Part shown: positions 1 through 36,262 of the stretch, one piece after another
How positions within the stretch are numbered: position 1 is the stretch's first letter
Layout of the letters: every line of letters begins with the position of its first letter
Origin: Lampris incognitus
Taxonomy: Eukaryota; Chordata; Actinopteri; Lampriformes; Lampridae
NCBI RefSeq assembly: GCF_029633865.1
Contig: NC_079212.1
Span: 103,145,584-103,209,583, forward strand
DNA length: 64,000 nucleotides
Direction of reading: 5' to 3'
Notes under the pieces: generated by a model
The model's database searches: none
What the model was told of the DNA's origin: nothing
Seen by the model: only the letters and a program-made list of their open reading frames with translations
Made by a program: the position numbers and the translations under genes

Positions 1-987
1 CGTTAGATTTCCATCAACGCCACACCATAGTTTCCTGAAGGAACAGCACAATGTGTGTTTAAACTCAATCTGAAACAGCTTGAACTCATCTGAAGCAGAT
101 TATGTCATGTTATTTGGGCTGCAGAAATGCACAATTAAAACGTCTTGATAAAACGGTGGGTTATAGAAGGAGCAAAGGTACCATGAAATAATAGTCATGT
201 TTATCAGTCAGTAGTCATCACTGGAAAAATTGCCTGCCTATGTTGTCGCAAAAGGTTATATGGGTTTCATATACATGGACGAAAGCGGGACTTCTGTTTG
301 TAATTGCATATGATGCTAATTGTGTGAGAAACGTCATAAACACAAAATCAAGAGCAGAAACCAAGGTTTTCTCAGTTTTACTCCAAAAAAGGCATTTGAG
401 AAAGCAACATCTGATCTTACAAAAGGAATGACAGCATTAAATTCAAACAACCTTTAGTTCTTTATTGGTGAGTTTGCACATGTTTTGAATGACGAATTTC
501 AGATTTGAAAGTTTTTATCCAATCACTATAGGAGTGTTGGCCTCAAGTGCTGCTGCCCTCAATTGATGACATATTTTTGGCTACTTGTGTGAACACCACC
601 AGGTCTGAATCATCAGAGGTGGTGGTATTCATCATTATCATGTGGATCAGATGGGCTAGGATTGTGGGCACTGCAGCTGCACAGGCATGATTCAAAGTAG
701 AAAAAGGGTCCCAGAATAAATCCATACACAGCTTAATGGTGTGCTGCACTGTCCCAATTACAGAAGCTATAGTGTGTACTGTTGTAGGGGCTCGCAATAT
801 AGTCTCAATTGAGCCAAGGCCCAAACCTATTCATGCAGACGGATCTGCTAATGTGGAAGTTTGAGGTGCACCATCACTTGGTATTAGGGTTCAAATTTCA
901 GTAGCAATCTATCCAACTGTCAGACACCAGCTTCCCATAGCCTGTGCCTAGGTAGCCCGTTGCCTTACTGTTAAAGACAGAAAATAT
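1..987. other. Flank or intron, nothing recognised
   Basis: Presumably angpt4 intron 1. Only short open stretches without recognisable protein similarity. Confidence 0.5.
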
Positions 988-1436
988 GGGTGTCCGGGTA
1001 GCGTAGCGGTCTATTCCGTTGCCTACCAACATGGGGATCGCCAGTTCGAATCCCTGTGTTACCTCTGGCTTGGTCAGGCATCCCTACAGAAACAATTGGC
1101 CGTGTCTGTGGGTGGGAAGCCAGATGTGGGTATGTGTCCTGGTCGCTGCACTAGTGTCTCCTCCGGTCAATCGGGGCACCTGTTTGGGGGGGGCAGGACT
1201 TGGGGGAATAGTGTGATTCTTCCACTCTATTCCCCCATGGCCAGCTGGCGAAACTCACTGTCAAGTGAAACGAAGCGGCTGGCGACTCCACATGTATCGG
1301 AGGAGGCATGTGATAGTCTGCAGCCCTCCCCGGATCGGCAGAGGGGGTGGAGCAGTGACCAGGATGGCTCGGAAGAGTGGGGTAATTGGCCGGATACAAC
1401 TGGGGAGAAAAAGGGGGGTTAAAAAAAAGGCAAAAA
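988..1436 (+). repeat. tRNA-derived SINE, family A, copy 1
   Basis: About 450 bp. The head tgtccgggtagcgtagcggt carries a pol III A box (tagcgtagcggt) and a B box (gttcgaatccc near 1041). The body includes ttggccgtgtctgtgggtgg and cggctggcgactccacatgt; the tail is aattggccggatacaactgg, then ggggagaaaaagg. Other copies are at 3765, 23660, 24090 and 50560 (minus). Confidence 0.85.
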
Positions 1437-3342
1437 ATATACTGTATAACCATTTTGGAGTATAACAATAACTCATCAGCACATTGAAACTATAATTTAG
1501 AGAGTGCTTGTTTCTAGACTGGTGCCTACCCGAGTTTAGCTGTATCACAGATGATGGGTTGGCTTGTGGCAGGTCGGTTTTGGGTTGCTGATGTCAGTTT
1601 GGGAGCACTGAACGTTCTTGCCCTGGAGTCGCGTGGTTGGTTAATCCATCTCTGGGTGTCACTCATGTGTCATGGTCTCACATCCCCCTTCCAGTGCCCC
1701 ATCACACAGTCATGCCAGTAACTGGTTCTCCCACTGGGACACATATGTTTGTTGGTCCAGTGGTATATTTATCAGGTCCCTGTCTTTCTCACTGGGGCTG
1801 AAGGGGACGAAGGGGGTGGGTGGATGAATGGATGGATGGATTGATAGCCTGTTTATTTATTAGGGTTTAAAGGTCATCGTGTGGTATCGTGAGTTGGCAT
1901 TGGCTCTTATTCCCAAAGCTGGAGAGACCTAGGTTTGGTCTTTTTAGAGCATTTTTTATGAGATGTGATCTCGTAAACTGGGTTTACTTGATTTGGGTGA
2001 CCTGATGCTTTGGGTGGGTTGTTGCTATCTCAGGAATGCCGAGTTTGCACTGTTTTGTAAAATTTTACATGATTTCAATTAATTACCCGTTGTGGGCAAC
2101 ACAAATTCACAAGTACAACATTATAACTGCAGTTTGATTCCCAACAAAAACACACTGACTTACTGATAATAATCTCTAAATCTACATTCTGTTATTCCAT
2201 ATTTACATTTTTGATTTTCTCTGCAGCTTCAAAAACGGATGCTTACTCATTTCGGGTGCATGATACAGGAACACTTGACTATCAATATCTAATGTCTACT
2301 GACAGGGCTTTGACACTCCTTCCTTTTTTCTATCTGTTCCTTCTTCATTTATTCCCTCCATCCATTCTGTCCGCCCTCACAAAGGTTTCTTTTTTAACAA
2401 CTATTTAAGCTTATTTACCCATTTGTTAAAATAGAAAAAGTGGGAGCAACACAGCGTCAGCATAAGAGCAGTACTGTCTACTGTTTACACACCATGTTCT
2501 CTATGTATGCCGTGTATTATGTACTGTATGTGAGGCTCTGTACCAAAGGTCAAAACAAATCTCCCCTTGTAGGATAATAAATGATCTATCTGTTAATACC
2601 AACCCTTTTCATCTAATGTGCACGTCTTTAGACTGTGGGAGTAAACCCATGTGAATACAGTCATGCAGAGTATGCACAGAAGACCTGGTAATGAACCAAA
2701 GACCCTCTTGCAATGGACCAACTGTGCTAACCACTAAGTTACTGTGCCAGCCAAAGTACCTCATCAAATGCTAGGACATCTATGTGATAGTGATAGTGTG
2801 ATAGTGCTCTTCCCTGGTGACGCGAATTCAAGTTTGCAGTGGCCTCACCCAGTACCGGTGTGGGAAAATGGCACTATGAACTTACATTTATGGCAGCCTC
2901 AGCCAGTACTGTCCATGCAGTGTCTTTGTCCACATCTGCATCGAAGTTTTTCGTCGTTTGATGGCTGGGAGTGCTGGCACTGGATCGGCTGGGAGAGCTT
3001 GGTCTGCTGCACCCTGTGGGCCCAGGGACCACGGCCCTGCCCGGAGCTGCGCCCGAAGAGGAAACACTGAGGGCAGTCTGACAGGATGCGGAAGCGGGGC
3101 AGGCTAAGCTAACTGCTAGCCCATGCAGACTGGTAGTTCCGACAGTCAACTTGCATTCGTTCGACAGTGATTTTTTTGTAGTTTGATATATGTGTACTTC
3201 TAATTTTTGTGTTTTTGTCTTTGTATTGCACTGTTGTGGGCTGGGGGAAACAATATTTAATTTAATTTCATGTACACAAGTACATGAAATGAAATGACAA
3301 ATACAGTGTTCCTGATTCCTGATAATTATCTTTTGATGACAG
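1437..3342. other. angpt4 intron 1, no gene seen
   Basis: Unique AT-rich sequence with a small ggatggatgg repeat (1822-1842). A GC-richer patch at 2930-3120 has open frames but no protein I recognise, and no angiopoietin exon 1. Confidence 0.5.
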
Positions 3343-26913
<23,571 letters not shown>

Positions 26914-27485
26914 CAAGGCTCCTCATCTCCACCGCCAGGATGGTATTCGAAAAATTCACCTCCTCTTGGCTGCCACAATGGTACAACCACAAGGCCTTTG
27001 AAAACGCTTTCACAACAATGCATATTCACAACATAACAGTAAAATTGATTTGATCCATCATGATTTGGCCCCATAACTGCTGACAGCACCCAAGATCAAG
27101 TTTACAGTCTTGATGGTACGCCAAGTCTTGGTGGTACCACCTTCTGATATTTTTAGAAAATATCCTTGGTTTTGAGATGGATGATCTCTTCTGATGCATA
27201 CTAGTATCAACCCATATGTTGTGGAAACAACTGTTGGGTCAGAGATGGTATAATCAGTTAGTCTTAAGAAAACCTGACCAATTCACAACCACCATATCAT
27301 TTTTGGGATAAGACATTCCCCTGATATCCAGCTTTGGTGGTAGGATCCACCACCACCTCAGAAAAAGCTCTCCCATCTGCAGCCATGAGATATCCCTTCC
27401 TATCAACCAAGCATGTCAATATCCCCATCGCACCATGCTTTCCTCTGCAGTATCTTGATGGCTTAGGTTAAAATGTACAGTATAT
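26914..27485. other. angpt4 3' UTR region
   Basis: Follows the stop codon; several loose copies of a ccaccatggtac-like phrase; no poly(A) signal obvious before the SINE at 27486. Confidence 0.5.
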
Positions 27486-27885
27486 CTGTCCGCGGTGGCG
27501 TAGCGGTCTAAGCGTCGGCTTGGTGTCGATGCAGTTGCCCACTGGGGACTGGGGTTCGCGCCCCGGTCTCGTCAGATCCGACTATGGCCGGACTCGATGA
27601 AGCAGCAATCATTGGCAACGCTGTCTTCGGGAGGGGGGCGGAGTCGGCTTGTGTTCGTCATGTGAATGCGTCTCTGTGTGTGTCGGAAAAACAGTGGTTC
27701 GGCTTGGATTCGCCTTGTCACGAAAGTGGGGAGGCGCTTTCCTTCGAGACTGCCGGCCGGAGAGATGCAGTTGGCGAACGCATGCAATACGAGGGTGGGT
27801 GTTTGAATTAAAATAGGGATCAATTGGCCACTAAATTGGGAGAAAAAAGGGGAAAATCAGAAATAAAATTAAAAAAAAAAATGTA
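27486..27885 (+). repeat. tRNA-derived SINE, family B
   Basis: About 400 bp just past angpt4. Head ccgcggtggcgtagcggtct with A box and B box ggttcgcgcccc. Body is unlike family A, but the last 45 bp (caattggccactaaattggg then agaaaaaaggggaaaatc) match the family-A end. Confidence 0.85.
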
Positions 27886-30012
27886 CAGTATATCATATAT
27901 TCAGATCCATCCTACCACAATGCATGCCAGCGTCCACTCACTCTATCAATCTTCACTCTCCCTTTGGTTATTTACAATTCAGGCATTCAACCAAAACTCT
28001 TGTTAAGAGGGACTTACAATGGATGAGCAAGAGTCTTGATGATAGATAACTTGAGCAAGTTTTTGATCAAAAGACATATTTTCTCACAACTAAGCCATCC
28101 TTTAATACTTTTAAATAAAGCAAATGTGTTTTTCGGGATAATCCATCTTCAAGTTAATTTGACAACTGTAAATGTAGCTGACTCCAGTGGATGCTTTTAA
28201 AGGACATCTCAGGAGCCCTCATGTCTGAGTGGACCCATCGCCTCACAGCTGAAAACTGTCTCTACAGTATAGAAGACCAAAATGGGGCTGATACTGACTT
28301 GTGACAAGTGATGATGTGTGGTATAAAATGTGTCAGTCTCCCTACTTTGTTTCCTGTCTACTCCTGGGATACAGGGGAAAGAAAAACCTGGAAGAAGGTT
28401 GCTTATTTTCTCTCCTTTAAGGAATGAAAAGATCAGAGACTGGATAAGCAGTAGAGCAGATGTCTGACATTATGGTCTTCAGTCATTGTTGAAGTGAGAA
28501 AACAAAATGGTGACAGCAGCAGGACTGGCGATTATACAGGTTGACAAGTTCAAAAGCAATCAAACTTTCATGCCTCATGGTGGTGGTTGGACACGGTCAC
28601 ATTTTCTGTTTTTAATCAGTAGTAATCATATCACTGGTGACCTGAGCAGGGTGTCTCCCTGGGCTTCTTACAAAATATGCAGAGATAGGCACCAATTCCC
28701 CATGAGAAGGCTCAGCTTAAAAAGGAGAAAGTGGGGGAGGAAAACAAATGGATCTATCTATCAGCCTCTACTTATGGATATCCTTTTGTAACCAACAGAT
28801 GAGAGGGGATGTCAGCCTCTTCTGGGAGGCAGAGCTATAAAGGGAACTCAATGATGGTGGGATTTCAGATTAAAGAGACATATACTTGTGCATGATGTGA
28901 ATTTGAATCGATAAGACAAAATGAAAAACAGGTGAACAGACAGAAAGAAGGATAAACATGTAGAGAGACGGACAATGAATTGTATTATGCATTTTTATAA
29001 CCTCATCAAAAGGCAAGTGACACTCCATGGTCTAGTCGAAAGTTTGATGAATCTCCTTGCTCAGGCCTTGAATCCCCACTGGTTTGAAACATTCAAAAGT
29101 GATTACAGCTACTTTTGTTTTTCACTTCTTTTTTTTTTTGTCATTTAATCACACTGATCTGCTCTGATGACCACAAAGAGCAATAAACCCTTGGTGAGTT
29201 TGCTACCATCTAAAGGCGGAAAACCATCTATAAGTGCTGGACTGTTGTACACTAAGTGGCACTACTCACACTTTCCTACTAATGTGACTCCCCTTTAGGC
29301 TAGCTTTCTGATTAGAAGCCCATAAACCAGGATGCACTCCAGTCACAATGCACATAATATCCACATAGAGAGACGGGGAGGGAAAGCAGGAGAAAGTAAT
29401 GCAGATATGGGCTTAGATAAATCCAGTCACAGGAGGTGCTTAAGGGAAATTTTCAAGATGATAAATGTTACCTCTTGAAGTCTCTTCTTTGGAATCAGAT
29501 TTAAATGTCACATTGAAGTCTGAAGCTACCAGCACACACATCATGGATAATGGACGGTAAAAATTCCAAGGATGAGGCAAAAATTTTGCCTGGCACTGAT
29601 TTGAAGATGGCTAAGAAAGAAAGAAATGGAAAAAAAAAACAATTAGCAAAAATAATAATCAAGGGAAAAACATATAAACCAGTGAGCATGTGATTTAACA
29701 TATTCGTTTGAACCAGGGCAATGATAGTTTTATTGTGTTCCCAACAAACAATATGCTATGTTTGTTATATTTTTCAATTGCAAAATGCCTCAGTTTTCCA
29801 GCTCCTGTCCATATCACAAGATCAACGCTAGTGTCAACATTTAATCTTGGTACACATGCGCACATATATTGGCATTTAGTGCATGTCACTAGCAATCATT
29901 CAATAATTGGTTGGTATTTAGCATCTTTTAAAAGTTGTGAGTTGTTAAAAAAGAAGAGTGGTAAGCAGAAGCTAGAGAGAAACTAATATGTCTGTCACAC
30001 ATGCATGTGCAG

Positions 30013-30014
<2 letters not shown>
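27886..30014. other. Intergenic or 3' UTR, no gene seen
   Basis: AATAAA-type signals at 28114 and 29182; otherwise nothing recognised. Confidence 0.5.
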
Positions 30015-30061
<47 letters not shown>

Positions 30062-30089
30062 AGCTTTCAATCAGAATAGGAAGTGTCTG

Positions 30090-30121
<32 letters not shown>
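30015..30121. repeat. Two CA microsatellites
   Basis: CA repeats at 30015-30058 and 30093-30121 separated by a short unique stretch, just left of the LINE remnant. Confidence 0.92.
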
Positions 30122-30124
<3 letters not shown>

Positions 30125-30165
30125 CATGTACAAGCATTTGCAAGTACATGTACATCCACACAATT

Positions 30166-31476
30166 ATGTGTGGATGCTCCAATTATCGGGGTATCACACT
30201 GCTCAGCCTCCCTGGGAAAGTCTACTCTAGGGTGCTGGAAAGGAGGCTCCGACCGATTGTCGAGCCTCGGATCCAGGAGGAACAATGCGGAATCCATCCA
30301 AGCCGTGGAGCAGTGGACCAACTCTTTAGCCTTGCGGAAATGCTGAGGGAGGTATGGGAGTTTGACAGGCCAGTCTACATGTGTTTTGTGGACTTAAAGA
30401 AGGCTTACGACCGTGTACCCCGAGGCACTCCGTGGGGATACTGCAAGAGTATGGGGTACCAGGGCAGTTGCTACAAGCCATTTGGTCCTTGTATAACCAA
30501 AGTGACAAAGAGCTGTGTCCACATTCTCGGCTCAAAGTCAAACACGTTTTCAGTGGGTGTCGGACTTCGCCAAGATTGTCCCTTGTTTCCAATTCTGTTT
30601 GTGATATTCATGGACAGGATCTCAAGGCACAGCCAATGTGAGGAGTGTGTCCATTTTGGGAACCTCAGAATTGCATCTCTGCTCTTCACAGATGATGTTG
30701 TTTTGTTGGCTTCATCAGAACGCGACCCTCAGCATGCACTGGGGCGGTTTGCAGCTGAGTATGAATTGGCCGAGATGAGAGTCAGCACCTCCAAGTCTGA
30801 GGCCAGGGTTCTCTACAGGAAAATGGTGGATTGCTCCCTCTGGGTTGGGGATGAGTTGTTGCCTCAAGTGAAGGAGTTCCAGTATCTCAGGGTCTTGTTC
30901 ACAAGTGAGGGTAGGATGGAGCGGGAGATTGACAGGCGGATTGGTGCAGCATCAGCAGTAATGCGGATACTGTACTGGCCCATTGTGGTGAAAAGGGAGC
31001 TGAGCCAGAAGCTCTCAATTTACCAGTCAATCTTCGTTCCAACCCTCATCTATGGTCATGAGCTTTGGGTAGTGACTGAAAGCGTGAGATTGTGGATACA
31101 AGTGGCTGAAATGAGTTTCCTCCGTAGGGTGTGTGGGCTCAGCCTTAGAAATAGGGTGAGGAGCTTGGACATCCGGAGGGGGCGCGGAGTACGGCCACTG
31201 CTCCTTCACGTCGAAAGGAGCCAGTTGAGGTGGTTTAGGCATCTGAATAGGATGCCTCCTGGGCATCTTCCTTTGGAGGTTTTCCAGGCACATCCAATTG
31301 CAAGGAGACCCTGAAGTAGACCCAGAACATGCTGGAGGGACTACATGTCCAACTTGGCCTAAGAATGTCTTGGGATCCCCCAGGAGGAGCTGGAGGGTGT
31401 TGCCGGGGAGAAGGACATCTGGAGTGCTCTACTTAGCTTGCTGACATCGCAACCCGACCCCGGAGAAGTGGCTGAT
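30166..31476 (+). pseudogene. Non-LTR retrotransposon reverse transcriptase remnant
   Basis: Encodes CSNYRGITLLSLPGKVYSRV, LRPIVEPRIQEEQCGI, VYMCFVDLKKAYDRVPRGT, FMDRISRHSQ, LLFTDDVVLLASSE, EFQYLRVLFTSEGRMEREID, and a 3' part YQSIFVPTLIYGHELWV, LRRVCGLSLRNRVRS. The catalytic motif is FTDD instead of FADD. Between about 30433 and 30505 the true frame shifts (LQEYGVPGQLLQAIWSLY is in another frame) and returns. A TGA stop at 31312 is followed by more homologous sequence to about 31476. Dead element; clade not certain (I/RTE-like). Confidence 0.85.
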
Positions 31477-33584
31477 GATGACAAGTGTACATCCACACAA
31501 ACACACTCATAGCGTGTGCGCACAAACACACAAGATCTAAAAACATAAACATGCACACAAATACACGTTTCCATGCAAGCTCTTGCACCTGTTCATATAC
31601 ACATGCATACAATCATACAAAAATGAATGAAACATATCAAGAAAAAATTGCGGACATTAGAAAAATCACAGACCTAACCTGGAGAATTGAAGATGCTATG
31701 ATATTAAAAGTCCACATTCAAATGCATGTTCAACTTTGTGATCATTGTTGAATGCATACATTTTCAGTCATAGGTTGTTTTGGTTTTTTGTCTGAAAACT
31801 GGATTTAATGTGTTCATGTACCGTGTGTCTGTGTTAAAGAAGTTGGATAAAGTGTTTCCTTTGTGTAAATACTACTTCTCCTTCAGTTTAAGAAATTGCA
31901 TCTAGAACAGTATACGATGCTGACAATTAAAAGATACTGAAGTTCCATATTCAAAAGCAACTCATGCCTGAAAGATATTAATCATTATAAAAGAAAACCA
32001 ATTTGCGAATCACAAGTGTGCACTGTTAAAGTGTTTGCTGTTCCCTACCTTTTACTCCTCACATTATACATTATGTTGTACCAGATTTTTGCATATCTGA
32101 GGGTTTTCCTGAGCTTTGGTTCATACTGCTAAGGTAGTTGTAGCATTTTGTTTATTAGAATAAAGACGTCTGTGATTTCTTCACCCTGTAAAAATGCACT
32201 TTATGAAACGATGTCACAAAGTACAGATAGAATATTTGGTTAACTCTTTGCCTCTTCGCTTTTGATGTAAAGTTTCGAGTTTTAAGTTTTTACCGGGGGG
32301 ATGTCTCAAAAACAGGCAGACATCAGGAGATCTCACGTTTTTCAGCTTTAACAGTATTGGTTTGTTTTTTGTTGGTTTTTTGGGGGGGGGGTTTGTTTTT
32401 GTTTTTTGTTTGTTTTTGTTTTTTTACATACACTGCAGACGTGTAGCAAAGCTTGTCCACTCAAGTGTAAACAGTATGGATTATTTTGTACAATAAAATA
32501 TATTAACAGAACAAGTCAAGGCATCCTGGTTGACCTTATGCACCCTCTCTCCTGGGTCTTTTCTGCCTCTCGCCACTCTGCTACCTAAATATGACACCAA
32601 TAAATAACATAACATGATGCAAATAATGAATGAGTGATCAGTGAACTACTGTCATTACTTGCTTGCCCTAATCAGCTCCATGTGTCAGCAGGAAGGCCTA
32701 GCTATGCTTTGTTTGGTTGAGAAAATGTTTGCTTTGACTCTATTTTTGTGCTCCACCTCTAAGATGTTTTCATTGGTTGAAATCTGCCTTCAGTCCCATG
32801 ACAGGTTTCTGGATTTCTTCTCCAGTCTATTGCATGGATAAAAAAAGACTGATTCATAAAGCTGAGAAGCCGCATATTCTGTACAGATCATATAAGAAAA
32901 TAATATATTCCATACTAAGATGCAGGTACTCATTTTTGTTGTGAAAAAAATAGGAAAGGCAGGGAAAGAGCATAAAATAAAGTAAACATCCACTCTGCAA
33001 GACAATTGGTTCCTGTTTTGTGAATAAACTTCATTAACTACTGGCAAATTTTCATAAAGGTCTATCATCATCAGTGTGATTCTAACAGTTTGTACTTTTT
33101 AACGGTGTACAAGTTTCATTAAGTTCTTGCTTTCAACTCAATATTTTCTTTGTTTATCCTGTAGATGACAGATCCAATTCCAACTCATTACTCGGTTTGG
33201 GAAGCTTTGGTATAGGGAACAAACCTGTCATCAAAAACATTTTCAAATGTCATTTGAACATTATTCAACCAGGCAAAAAAACAAAACCTTGAGGTTGATT
33301 ACCAATTTTGGTCTTCTTGGATCTTTTTTTTTTTTTTTTTTGGGGCTGGTTTTCTCTCTGCATGATTTGTTTGCTTTGCCTCTTTCCTAAAAATGGCCCT
33401 TTTCACAGTCTTTGTTTAGATTTGTATTTAGTTGTCATTATGGGGTTAGTTGTAACACTTTTTAAGAGGTATTACAACCATCCCCACACCTGTAAGTCAT
33501 TATTAAGCTTTCTGTTGCAGCATGGTGGTTTGCTCAGATGCCCAGTCATGTGTCTGTGTGACATGCTGAAAAGTGTCTCTGCCA

Positions 33585-33586
<2 letters not shown>
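31477..33586. other. Intergenic, no gene seen
   Basis: Unique AT-rich sequence with a T/G homopolymer-rich stretch at 32350-32425. Confidence 0.6.

Positions 33587-33664
<78 letters not shown>
33587..33664. repeat. GT microsatellite
   Basis: 78 bp of uninterrupted GT, intergenic between angpt4 and cox6c. Confidence 0.97.
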
Positions 33665-33666
<2 letters not shown>

Positions 33667-33897
33667 GCGCGCAGCAGATTCCAAAGCCTGTATAAGCACC
33701 ACACGTGTGTGACACATTGATAAAAGTGTGAACGTCCACATGGAAATACTCAACCCTCCATTGATAATATCTGTTGCCTCATTCACTCGCTTTTTCCAGC
33801 ATACATCAGATGTTGTAACAAAGAACCATTGACAAAATAATCAGTGACTTGATTAAAATAGGATCAAATGGCTCACTCCATTGAGACATAATTTGAA

Positions 33898-33900
<3 letters not shown>

Positions 33901-33948
<48 letters not shown>

Positions 33949-34203
33949 CCTGTGTGTGCTTCCTTTATATATATATACGTGTGTGTGTATCTATGTATAT
34001 ATGTATATATACATATATACATACATATACTACATACACACACATATATATACACACACACACATATACATACATACGCATACACTTGACTCACTGGATT
34101 ATCAGTGTGTGTGTGTATATATGTATGTATGTATATATATATATATCCATCCATCCATTATCCAAACTGCCAAACCACTTTTCCTGCTCTTGCACAAACA
34201 GAC

Positions 34204-34247
<44 letters not shown>
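33901..34247. repeat. Cluster of GT, TA/TG and CA repeats
   Basis: GT at 33901-33947, mixed TATATG/CATACA at 33966-34085 and 34107-34146, a ccatccatccattatccaaa SINE-tail remnant at 34147, and CA at 34207-34247. Confidence 0.9.
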
Positions 34248-34250
<3 letters not shown>

Positions 34251-34425
34251 TACATATATGATTATAGCATATATCATTATATGATACATATAATGATTTC
34301 TTTATGCAGTTTCATAACCAATCAAAATCTATCTCGGCCAGTGCATAAATGTAATCTTCAAACTGGGAAAGGGTCAATAATAGCATTAGATATATAGTTA
34401 AAAGCATTTTTTTAACCTCACACTT

Positions 34426-34537
<112 letters not shown>

Positions 34538-34640
34538 TATACTAGAAGAACCCTGCTACAATGTAGCGGTACCCCACTTCAAGTGGGGCTGGAAAGGGGC
34601 TAAATGGCAAGTAGTACATGATGGTCACAAAGCATATTTC

Positions 34641-34704
34641 ACATACATACATACATACATACATACATACATACATACATACATACATACATACATACAT
34701 ACAT
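34641..34704. repeat. ACAT tetranucleotide repeat
   Basis: Sixteen perfect copies of ACAT. Confidence 0.95.
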
Positions 34705-34850
34705 GACAATAACATTAAAAGGGGAGAGGGTCACATTTTCCAGGTTAAGGGGGGGGTCCCAGAAAAAAGTTTGGGTGAAAAAAATCAAAAATGCTCAGAA
34801 TCATCTGAAATGCCGAGAAAAGTGTTTTTTTAGCCATTTTTAGAAAAATG

Positions 34851-36051
34851 TACACTACCGTTCAAAAGTTTGGGATCACCCAAACAATTTTGTGTTTTCC
34901 ATGAAAAGTCACACTTATTCACCACCATATGTTGTGAAATGAATAGAAAATAGAGTCAAGACATTGACAAGGTTAGAAATAATGATTTGTATTTGAAATA
35001 AGATTTTTTTTACATCAAACTTTGCTTTCGTCAAAGAATCCTCCATTTGCAGCAATTACAGCATTGCAGACCTTTGGCATTCTAGCTGTTAATTTGTTGA
35101 GGTAATCTGGAGAAATTGCACCCCACGCTTCCAGAAGCAGCTCCCACAAGTTGGATTGGTTGGATGGGCACTTCTTTGAGCAGATTGAGTTTCTGGAGCA
35201 TCACATTTGTGGGGTCAATTAAACGCTCAAAATGGCCAGAAAAAGAGAACTTTCATCTGAAACTCGACAGTCTATTCTTGTTCTTAGAAATGAAGGCTAT
35301 TCCATGCGAGAAATTGCTAAGAAATTGAAGATTTCCTACACCGGTGTGTACTACTCCCTTCAGAGGACAGCACAAACAGGCTCTAACCAGAGTAGAAAAA
35401 GAAGTGGGAGGCCGCGTTGCACAACTGAGCAAGAAGATAAGTACATTAGAGTCTCTAGTATGAGAAACAGACGCCTCACAGGTCCCCAACTGGCATCTTC
35501 ATTAAATAGTACCTGTTAGAGCCTGCTTGTGCTGTCCTCTGAAGGGAGTAGTACACACCGGTGTAGGAAATCTTCAATTTCTTAGCAATTTCTCGCATGG
35601 AATAGCCTTCATTTCTAAGAACAAGAATAGACTGTCGAGTTTCAGATGAAAGTTCTCTTTTTCTGGCCATTTTGAGCGTTTAATTGACCCCACAAATGTG
35701 ATGCTCCAGAAACTCAATCTGCTCAAAGAAGTGCCCATCCAACTAATCCAACTTGTGGGAGCTGCTTCTGGAAGCGTGGGGTGCAATTTCTCCAGATTAC
35801 CTCAACAAATTAACAGCTAGAATGCCAAAGGTCTGCAATGCTGTAATTGCTGCAAATGGAGGATTCTTTGACGAAAGCAAAGTTTGATGTAAAAAAAATC
35901 TTATTTCAAATACAAATCATTATTTCTAACCTTGTCAATGTCTTGACTCTATTTTCTATTCATTTCACAACATATGGTGGTGAATAAGTGTGACTTTTCA
36001 TGGAAAACACGAAATTGTTTGGGTGATCCCAAACTTTTGAATGGTGGTGTA
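34851..36051. mobile_element. Hairpin (foldback) element made from the DD38E Tc1-like transposon
   Basis: Left arm 34851-35387 and right arm 35515-36051, each 537 bp, are inverted copies differing at only a handful of positions; the loop is 127 bp (35388-35514). Each arm joins the last ~320 bp of the transposon (reversed in the left arm) to its N-terminal transposase coding part (MARKRELSSETRQS...). Both arms share the same join (gggcacttctttgagcag at about 35166-35183; mirrored at 35719-35736). TA flanks both ends, and both termini are the transposon's 3' end. Confidence 0.9.
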
Positions 36052-36199
36052 TATTTTGCATATTTATGCATAATCATGCATAATTTTAATTTTCTGGGAT
36101 GTTTCTCTTACTCTGAGACAATACCTACCACCTCCAAAAAGAATTAGGATCATAAATGCTTTAGTTTTCGGTCCCGCTATCTACACTAACTAGCACACA

Positions 36200-36262
36200 C
36201 TAACACCACACACACACACACACACATTACGAAAATATATGAGTAAATATATATATATATAT
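36200..36262. repeat. CA and TA short repeats
   Basis: acacacacac near 36210-36226 and tatatatata at 36248-36261. Minor. Confidence 0.7.

Noticed and set aside
1000-1060. Possible tRNA gene (A and B boxes)
   Set aside because: The boxes belong to a SINE head; no acceptor stem pairing or tRNA 3' end, and the body continues as SINE.
1019-1468. Several overlapping frames around 1.0-1.5 kb (and at 3.8-4.2, 24.3-24.8, 50.1-50.5 kb)
   Set aside because: All lie in SINE family A and repeat in every copy in different states; not genes.
1-3342. angpt4 exon 1 inside the window
   Set aside because: No frame with a signal peptide plus angiopoietin N-terminal motifs and a phase-0 donor; it should lie further left.
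33472-33786. Long open frames of repeated Cys-Val or Thr-His (also at 34.0, 48.3, 60.9 and 62.0 kb)
   Set aside because: Translations of GT/CA microsatellites; no gene-like sequence around them.
34641-34704. CRISPR-like direct repeats
   Set aside because: A tetranucleotide microsatellite without spacers, in a vertebrate genome.
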